In this document: positions 57,845 to 64,000 of the stretch, in pieces
How the letters are laid out: each line of letters starts with the position of its first letter
Position numbering within the stretch: position 1 is the first letter of the stretch
Assembly (NCBI GenBank): GCA_934317845.1
Contig: CAKRES010000006.1
Location: 1-64,000 of the forward strand
Length of the DNA stretch: 64,000 nt
Direction: 5' to 3'
Source: an uncultured Lachnospiraceae bacterium
GTDB lineage: Bacteria; Bacillota; Clostridia; Lachnospirales; Lachnospiraceae
Program-made: the position numbers and the translations under genes
The notes under the pieces: generated by a model
Database searches by the model: none
Told to the model about the DNA's origin: nothing
The model's input: the letters and a program-made list of their open reading frames with translations, nothing else

Positions 57845-60145
57845 ATGAAGCGTCAAAATATAATCTCATTTTTGCTTGTAGCACTGCTTCTTTTTGTAAC
57901 CGGCTGCCAGGATCAGGCCATGGTAGCACCAAAGCTGAAAGAAGGACGCGGCAATTCAGAATACACAATGACACTAAAATATGGTGATATCTGCGACGTG
58001 GGATCAGGATATGGTGTGATCAATGGAACAAGAGAGTGTGCCAAAGCACAAAACTCCGGTACGATCGAGGAGTTAAAGGTGCGCGCCGGAGATACCGTAA
58101 AAAAAGGAGATGTGATCGCAGTATTAGCAACGAAGGATCTGTTAAAGAAGAAAAATTCGTTGTTAGAGCAGGGAAACGAACAGCAGCGTTCTCATTTAAA
58201 TCAGTTAAAGCAGTATGCGGTGCAAAAGCAGAAGCTGCAGGCGCAGTATGAGCATCAGCAGGAGGTGGCATCCATGGATGCTACGGAAAAAAGGGATGCT
58301 TTGAAACTGCTGCAGGCGCAGATGACCAAGGTCACACATGATATTTCTTACGAGAATGACAGCTATGAGATGCAACAGCAGGCACTGGAAACACAAAAAA
58401 GCAGAGTGGAGAAATCCATTGAGGATAATGTGATCAAAGCACCATGCAGCGGATTATTTGCAGGCTATCCCAATGATCTTTCAATTGGTGCAGCTGTAGA
58501 GCAGAATCAGGTAGTTGGTGTGATCTATAATGAACAGAAAAAGGTCGTATATGTGACAGAGCAGGAGGATGCAGGTACCTTTCAGGATGTAAACCAGCTG
58601 CAGTTTCGCATTGCTGATCAGCAGTATACATTAAAGGAGTATTCCTATTCGGCAAAGGAACAGCTTGCCCTTTCCAAATTGGAACTGAATTCTGTGACCT
58701 GTTTTTCCTTTGATGAGATTGATTCTTATCAGATCGGGGATATGGGGTTGCTTTCTTACGTGAAGAACGAGCGCAAACATGTCCTCTCCGTTCCTACAGA
58801 TGCTGTAAAAACAGATGGCAGTAAAAGCTTTGTCTATGTGGTAAAAGGCAATACGAAAAAGAAAACAGAGGTAAAAACAGGGGTTAGAACAGCAAATGCG
58901 ATCGAGATCACAGCAGGACTTTCGGAATCCGATACGATCTGTTATACGAGCTACAAGGGCAAGACGGCGGATGAAGTACTAGCTGGGGACGAAAATATAG
59001 CTGAGGATGTTACGATCAGCAAAAAGGAAGCTGTTGTGAAAAAATCAGATGTTTACTATGAGGACTTTCTGAGCAATTATGATGAGATCGGGTATGACGG
59101 CGTTTATCCAAAATCTTCCTATCAGGCACTGGTGACCGATCCGGAAGAAGGCGGGGTACTGACCAGCTATCATGTGAAGGAGGGACAGAAGGTGAAAAAG
59201 GGAGCGGTTGTTGCAACCGTTTCCCACGAGGTCAAAGACAGTGAGATGATTGAACAAACCAATGCGGTAGCAGATGCGAGGGCACAGATAAAAAAAGAAC
59301 AGCAGGAATATGAGGCTTCCTTAAAGGAACTTACCATCCAGAAAATGAAAGAAACCGCTTCCTACGAACAGCGACAGATCGGCTTTGATATTGCATTGTT
59401 AAAACTGACCCACGAAAGATCCAAAGAGGAGCTTTCCTGTTCTTTAAAGCAGGCAAATGAAATGCTGCAGGAATTAAGAGAAAGGAAAGCAACCAGTATT
59501 CTGGCTCCCTGTGATGGAACCGTAAGCTCGTTGGGATCTTATCAGCCTGGAAATGAGATCAGCCCGGAAAAAGAGCTGCTCGTGATCGAAGCGTCCGAGC
59601 AGAATGTATTAACCCGTGATAGCTGGGGAGATTGTTTCTTTCCGGGACAAAAGGTGGAATTTCTACTTTCTGATGGCTCCAAACAATCCGGAATGGTAAG
59701 CTACAGTGGAGAGGAATTGTATCGGAGAAATGCGCAAAGTGAAAATAATACAGAGGTAGAGAATCTTTATCGTACCAGCTTCCGTCTGGATCAGCCGCTG
59801 AAAAAAGGAATTACGATCGTGGATGTCAGAAGCAGATTTTTAATTGCAAAGAACCAGTTGACGATTCCAAGTGAGGCATTAAAGTATGATTTTATTGCCC
59901 AGCTTGGCATGGACGATTCCAATAATTATACAGTGACCAACAGTGTAAATAAAAAGGTAAGCGAAGATCATTATGAAAGTACAGATGTTTCCATATTAAA
60001 CAGCAATCGAAGCGACGATGCCATCGTGATATCCGGCTTGGAAGAAAATGATGTCATCGGATATCTTTCCTACGATTATGGCGGAGACAGTTCGTATGAC
60101 ACATATAGAAAACTCTGGAAAGAGGCAGATCAGAAACAAAAATAG
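57845..60145 (+). CDS. Double-length HlyD-like adaptor lipoprotein
   Basis: 766 residues from ATG 57845 (GGGAGGA upstream). Lipobox LLFVTGC. The first half (residues 20-370) has a lipoyl/coiled-coil/barrel adaptor (VRAGDTVKKGDVIAVLATKDL; APCSGLFAGYPNDL; VLSVPTDAVKTDGSKSFVYVV). The second half (about 400-766) repeats it (HVKEGQKVKKGAVVATVSHEV; LAPCDGTVSSLGSYQPG; TIPSEALKYDF). The layout suggests tandem duplication of an adaptor into one chain. Stands between a single-length adaptor and the permease; may pair in a hetero-oligomer. Function of the cargo is unknown. Confidence 0.8.
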   Translation: MKRQNIISFLLVALLLFVTGCQDQAMVAPKLKEGRGNSEYTMTLKYGDICDVGSGYGVINGTRECAKAQNSGTIEELKVRAGDTVKKGDVIAVLATKDLLKKKNSLLEQGNEQQRSHLNQLKQYAVQKQKLQAQYEHQQEVASMDATEKRDALKLLQAQMTKVTHDISYENDSYEMQQQALETQKSRVEKSIEDNVIKAPCSGLFAGYPNDLSIGAAVEQNQVVGVIYNEQKKVVYVTEQEDAGTFQDVNQLQFRIADQQYTLKEYSYSAKEQLALSKLELNSVTCFSFDEIDSYQIGDMGLLSYVKNERKHVLSVPTDAVKTDGSKSFVYVVKGNTKKKTEVKTGVRTANAIEITAGLSESDTICYTSYKGKTADEVLAGDENIAEDVTISKKEAVVKKSDVYYEDFLSNYDEIGYDGVYPKSSYQALVTDPEEGGVLTSYHVKEGQKVKKGAVVATVSHEVKDSEMIEQTNAVADARAQIKKEQQEYEASLKELTIQKMKETASYEQRQIGFDIALLKLTHERSKEELSCSLKQANEMLQELRERKATSILAPCDGTVSSLGSYQPGNEISPEKELLVIEASEQNVLTRDSWGDCFFPGQKVEFLLSDGSKQSGMVSYSGEELYRRNAQSENNTEVENLYRTSFRLDQPLKKGITIVDVRSRFLIAKNQLTIPSEALKYDFIAQLGMDDSNNYTVTNSVNKKVSEDHYESTDVSILNSNRSDDAIVISGLEENDVIGYLSYDYGGDSSYDTYRKLWKEADQKQK

Positions 60146-60162
60146 GAAGGGAGGACTTACAT

Positions 60163-63045
60163 ATGTTTCAGTTAATGCTTGAGAAAATGCTGCACAAAAA
60201 ATGGATGTGTGGATGTCTTTTGATCGGCACCATCCTGCTTTTGGGAATTGCGATGAGTAATCCAATGTATTACCATGCCTCCCTGAACCGTACGCTTTTG
60301 AAGGATCTTTCCATGGCGAAAACAAAAAAAGTAAGTCAGGCAGGAGAGATCCGGTTATCGGGAACACTTTCCAAAACAGAGGACGGAAACACCTATGTTT
60401 CCCGAATGGGAAATCTGGAGCTTGGAGATCGCAAAAAGGCAGAAAAGGTCATTGAGAAGGAGTACAAGGTTCCGGTGAAGGAAAGACAGATTTTTCTCTG
60501 TCTTCCGGGCTTTGAACTGGAAAAAACCAACATGGTCATGCCGGAGACCAAAGTGACCTTAGCTCCGGCAAATTTAAATGACCTGACAGAGCATGTTACC
60601 TATATGGCAGGGGAAGGGTATGATACCGCAAAGACGACAGGCACCATTCCCTGTGTCATCAGTGAAAAAACGATGACGACTAACAAGCTGATGCTAGGTC
60701 AGACAGTTACACTGAAAAATTATAAGGATGAAAATGGAACCCCGCTGGAATTTGAGATCGTTGGGGTATACACTCCGAATGAAGACTCCTACTGGATGGA
60801 ACAAAATGATTCGTTTGCGACGGAGCTGTTTGTTTCCGACGAGCAGATGGACTACCTTATGGAAAAGGCGACGAAATCAATCAAAGCAGTAGCAACACTG
60901 CGGCTTCATTATCTTCTGGATACCGATGCCTTTAGTGATTACAATTATGATTTTTTGATCAGCAAAACGCAGGAGCTCTCAAAGCTTATGAAGAAAGGGA
61001 GCATTGAGATGAGTACCGGATTTTTGTCGACACTGCAAGAGTACAAAGAAAGCCGGAATGAAGTATCCATGATCATGATCTTACTGCAGGTTCCGTTAAT
61101 GATCCTGCTGGTTGTGTTCATTTACATGGTGAGCAATCAGATGCTTTCGATGGAAGAAAACGAAGTGGCAATGTTAAAAAGTCGTGGGGCAACAAGAAAC
61201 CAGATCCTGCTGCTTTATCTGCTGCAGTCGGGAACGATCAGTCTGCTTTCGATCATCCCGGCAGTTCCGGTGGCACTTTTGATCTGTAAAGCGATCGGAG
61301 CCTCCAATTCCTTCCTGCAGTTTGCGAACAGAGAAGGCTTAACGATTCATTTTTCGTTTGATATTTTACTGTATCTGGTGCTTGCGATCCTGCTTTGTAT
61401 GGCAGTGATGGTGCTTCCGGTGATCGCAACGTCCAAGCTTACGATCGTAGAGTATAAGCAGGAAAATAAAAAGAAGAAAAAACCATTTTGGAAGCGGTTT
61501 TATCTGGATATTTTATTGTTTGCCCTGGTGGGTTACATTTATTATAACTTCACGCAGCAAAAGGAAAGTTTATCGGATAAGATCGCGCAGGGAGGTTCCA
61601 TTGATTATACTCTGTTACTGGGCTCCTCTTTGTTTATATTGGCAGCAGGACTCTTTTCCTTACGCATTATGCCTAAGGTTGTGGCACTCATTTATGCGAT
61701 AGGAAAAGGTGTGTGGAAGCCACATGTGTATGCCTCGTTTCTGCAGACGATAAGGAGCAGTGGAAGGCAGGAGATCATTTCCCTGTTTCTGGTTATGACG
61801 GTGGCAATGGGTATTTTTAATGCGGTATCAGCCAGCACGATCAACCAGAATATGGAGCAGGAACTTCGGTTTGAAAATGGTTCGGATATTATGCTGACAG
61901 AGGATTTTGATGATAATCTGCCACAGGCAAGATATGTAAAGGAAAAATCAGGAACGGATGTACCGATCACTTATACTGAGGCGGATTATCTGCGCTATGA
62001 AAAGCTGGCTAAAAAAGTGGACGGTATGAGCAGGGTATATAGAAATGATACCGTACAGGCGGATGTTTCCAAAGAGGATGGCTCTTATTATATGATGGAT
62101 GATAAGATCTCCGTCATGGCAATTGAAAGTAAGTCCTTTGGAGAATGTTGTTATTTTCGAAATGATCTTTCCAAAAAGCACTGGTATCATTATTTAAACC
62201 TGTTGGCAGAGCAGTATGACGGGGTACTGATCAATGAAGCAATGGCAGAGGAACAGAATCTGAAGGTAGGAGATTATATCACCATGTCTCCGGAAGATGA
62301 AATGGGTCGATATGAATATGATACGATCCCGTCCTGTAAGATCGTTGGGATTGTTCCCTATTTTCCAATGATGCGTAACAGTGTGGAGGTGAGCAATAAA
62401 AAGGGCGGCTATGACCACAAATCGCAGTATTACGCAATCTGCAATTTTGATTATGCGATGAGTGGAATGAAAGTCAAACAGTACAGTATTTTGATCAAAA
62501 CCAAAAATGGAAATGCGGATCCGGTGTACAATTTTATAAAAGAGCAGAAGATCAAGCTGCTTCAGTTTACCGATACACTCAACGAAATCCTGATCGAAAA
62601 GGAAAAGCCAATGCTTCAGGTTACCAATGGAATACTGACGGTCAGCTTTTTGATCGTGATCTTATTATGTGCGGTGGGATTTCTGATCTACTGGTCGTTA
62701 TCTCTACGGGAACGGGAGCTTTTGTTTGGAATTTACCGGGCCATGGGACTTTCACGTATGGAGCTTAAGAAAATGCTGATCCAGGAGCATTTGTTCAGCA
62801 CATTTTTCTCCCTGATTACCGGTGTTTTCGTTGGAGGTATTGTTTCTTATCTGTTTGTGCCGGTCATGGAGGTTACCTATCTTCCGGGAAGCCAGATCAT
62901 TCCGATGCATATCGTCATGGATATGAAGGAACTGGCGGCACTGAGTGGTGTGTTACTTGTGATGCTTCTTATCTGTATCACTGTTTTAATGCGGTTTGTA
63001 TCCCGTTTGAATGTATCGCAGGCGTTAAAGCTTGGGGAAGATTAG
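60163..63045 (+). CDS. ABC transporter permease, FtsX/MacB-like
   Basis: 960 residues. An N-terminal TM (MCGCLLIGTILLLGIAMSN) is followed by a large extracytoplasmic domain of about 270 residues. A first FtsX block follows (ENEVAMLKSRGATRNQILLLYLLQSGTISLL ... MVLPVIATSKLTIVEYKQ). A second cluster of TM segments and an external domain come next, then a second FtsX block (LSLRERELLFGIYRAMGLSRMELKKMLIQE) ending in TM helices. Two FtsX-like repeats in one chain, as in LolCE/BceB/MacB-like permeases. It is long for the family. Cargo unknown. Confidence 0.82.
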   Translation: MFQLMLEKMLHKKWMCGCLLIGTILLLGIAMSNPMYYHASLNRTLLKDLSMAKTKKVSQAGEIRLSGTLSKTEDGNTYVSRMGNLELGDRKKAEKVIEKEYKVPVKERQIFLCLPGFELEKTNMVMPETKVTLAPANLNDLTEHVTYMAGEGYDTAKTTGTIPCVISEKTMTTNKLMLGQTVTLKNYKDENGTPLEFEIVGVYTPNEDSYWMEQNDSFATELFVSDEQMDYLMEKATKSIKAVATLRLHYLLDTDAFSDYNYDFLISKTQELSKLMKKGSIEMSTGFLSTLQEYKESRNEVSMIMILLQVPLMILLVVFIYMVSNQMLSMEENEVAMLKSRGATRNQILLLYLLQSGTISLLSIIPAVPVALLICKAIGASNSFLQFANREGLTIHFSFDILLYLVLAILLCMAVMVLPVIATSKLTIVEYKQENKKKKKPFWKRFYLDILLFALVGYIYYNFTQQKESLSDKIAQGGSIDYTLLLGSSLFILAAGLFSLRIMPKVVALIYAIGKGVWKPHVYASFLQTIRSSGRQEIISLFLVMTVAMGIFNAVSASTINQNMEQELRFENGSDIMLTEDFDDNLPQARYVKEKSGTDVPITYTEADYLRYEKLAKKVDGMSRVYRNDTVQADVSKEDGSYYMMDDKISVMAIESKSFGECCYFRNDLSKKHWYHYLNLLAEQYDGVLINEAMAEEQNLKVGDYITMSPEDEMGRYEYDTIPSCKIVGIVPYFPMMRNSVEVSNKKGGYDHKSQYYAICNFDYAMSGMKVKQYSILIKTKNGNADPVYNFIKEQKIKLLQFTDTLNEILIEKEKPMLQVTNGILTVSFLIVILLCAVGFLIYWSLSLRERELLFGIYRAMGLSRMELKKMLIQEHLFSTFFSLITGVFVGGIVSYLFVPVMEVTYLPGSQIIPMHIVMDMKELAALSGVLLVMLLICITVLMRFVSRLNVSQALKLGED

Positions 63046-63055
63046 GAGGTGCAGG

Positions 63056-63745
63056 ATGATACGAGCAACAGGAATTGACAAGATATATAAACTTCCGGAC
63101 GGAAATGATTTTTATGCGTTACACGATGTGGAGGTGGAGATTCCGGATGGAACGTTGACGATATTAAAGGGGCGTTCCGGTTCCGGAAAAACAACACTGC
63201 TCAATATTTTAAGTGCACTGGATACCGCAAGTAACGGTTCTGTGCTGTTTGATGAATATGAGCTGACAACACTTTCTGAAAAGGAAAAAGAACAGCTCAG
63301 ACGGTATAAGATCGGCTTTGTATTTCAGGCGGTGGCTCTGATCCCGATCATGACTGCATATGAAAATGTGGAATATGCTCTGCGTCTGGCAGGGGTGAAA
63401 AAGGGACGGAAACAGCGGGCATATGAGTGTTTAGAAAAGGTAGGACTGGCAGAACGGATGCATCATTATCCGGCGGAAATGTCCGGTGGTGAGCAGCAGC
63501 GTGTAGCGATCGCAAGAGCGATCTGTCATAAGCCAAAAGTGATCTTTGCCGATGAGCCAACGGCTGAGCTTGATACGATGTCTGCCCTTCGTGTGGTAAA
63601 GATCTTTAAAGATCTGATCAAAGAAGAAGGGTGTACTGTTGTTATGACGACACACAGTGTTGATCTGATGGAGGCAGCAGACGTGCTTTATGAGCTGAGT
63701 GATGGAAAGGTGATCTCTGACCGGAAAAAGGAGGGGATTTCATGA
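63056..63745 (+). CDS. ABC exporter ATPase, MacB/LolD-like
   Basis: 229 residues from ATG 63056 (AGGAGG upstream). Walker A GRSGSGKTTLLN, Q-loop GFVFQAVALIPIMTAYENV, signature MSGGEQQRVAIARA, Walker B VIFADEPTAELD and His loop TTHSVDLM. Typical of LolD/MacB/BceA-type exporters. Follows the permease by 10 nt and overlaps the next ATPase by 4 nt (ATGA). Confidence 0.92.
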   Translation: MIRATGIDKIYKLPDGNDFYALHDVEVEIPDGTLTILKGRSGSGKTTLLNILSALDTASNGSVLFDEYELTTLSEKEKEQLRRYKIGFVFQAVALIPIMTAYENVEYALRLAGVKKGRKQRAYECLEKVGLAERMHHYPAEMSGGEQQRVAIARAICHKPKVIFADEPTAELDTMSALRVVKIFKDLIKEEGCTVVMTTHSVDLMEAADVLYELSDGKVISDRKKEGIS

Positions 63746-64000
63746 AAAAGCCAGTTTTGAAAAAAGAGAGCAAGGCAGGAAGAGAGAAGAAAAAACTGTC
63801 CTTTATAACGGACAGTAAGGCGGCAAAAAAGATCCGGGAAATGGTGGATTACCGGAAACGTCAAAAACAGGAAAATGCGGATGTTACGCAGGCAGCAGAT
63901 GAAATGATCCGCTGTGAGAACTTAGTCAAGATCTACAAGACCGATGAGATTGAGGTTATGGCATTGTCCGGATTGGATCTTACGGTAAAACGTGGAGAGA
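63742..64000 (+). CDS. Second ABC ATPase, 5' part (cut by window edge)
   Basis: Starts at ATG 63742 with the ATGA overlap. The first 60 residues are strongly basic (KKPVLKKESKAGREKKKLSF; RKRQKQENADVT), then ENLVKIYKTDEIEVMALSGLDLTVKRGE opens an ABC ATPase fold up to the lead-in to Walker A, beyond the edge. A second ATPase next to one permease and a lysine-rich N-terminal extension are both unusual. Confidence 0.75.
   Translation, partial: MKKPVLKKESKAGREKKKLSFITDSKAAKKIREMVDYRKRQKQENADVTQAADEMIRCENLVKIYKTDEIEVMALSGLDLTVKRGE

Overview
The window looks like a chromosomal segment of a low-to-mid GC Gram-positive anaerobe of the Clostridia, most likely Lachnospiraceae. The reasons are strong AGGAGG-type ribosome binding sites, an FprA-type flavodiiron protein, an HPr-like protein, CdaA/GdpP c-di-AMP enzymes, CDP-glycerol (teichoic acid) transferases, BspA-like and fibronectin III secreted proteins, and promoters close to TTGACA/TATAAT. 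I cannot name the genus from sequence alone. No rRNA, tRNA, CRISPR array or intact transposase/integrase gene was seen.

Left end, about 1-3140: an accessory patch. Two 57-nt copies of the 3' end of tuf (EF-Tu), at 52-108 and 1971-2027, bracket 1.86 kb holding a broken nucleotidyltransferase, a SAM methyltransferase and a small convergent-promoter locus that looks like a type I toxin-antitoxin. This resembles attachment-site scars of elements that integrated in tandem in the 3' end of tuf. A LURP-one-like gene and a structured repeat follow.

3143-10753: mixed genes with decay: a GGDEF membrane protein split by an in-frame TAG, a hydrolase, an HTH regulator divergent from a BspA-like secreted protein, a response regulator collapsed by an internal deletion next to an HPt protein, an acyl-CoA thioesterase and a flavodiiron protein.

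10900-21000: metal and DNA-damage block. A copper chaperone and CopA lie behind a CsoR-type operator. A perfect 15-nt Fur box precedes a small membrane protein and a P1B-type ATPase with an SCA instead of CPC motif, a layout resembling ferrosome (fez) loci. A LexA-boxed Y-family polymerase with a small partner and a CtpE-like P-type ATPase follow. 20928-23633 is a thiamine cluster, thiN-thiE-HAD-thiD.

23699-31246: a secreted FN3 protein with DASK repeats, then two membrane proteins with cdaA-cdaR-glmM (c-di-AMP synthesis and cell-wall precursor) and an HPr-like protein. 31279-37958: a teichoic-acid-type cluster (three CDP-glycerol transferase family proteins, TagGH-like exporter, TagD). 37993-42121: an unusual ParB-like/BMP fusion, a phosphoesterase and a sialate O-acetylesterase-like protein.

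42233-49353: minus-strand Cof-type HAD, a hypothetical and ilvE, then plus-strand Nudix, gdpP, rplI and dnaB. 49443-56529: a second DASK/FN3 protein, a degenerate HD-GYP protein, then minus-strand wall proteins (cohesin/cadherin-like, GH73 glucosaminidase, lytic transglycosylase). 56766 to the right edge: a MacAB-like exporter with two adaptor lipoproteins (one double length), a large FtsX-type permease and two ATPases, the last cut by the window edge.
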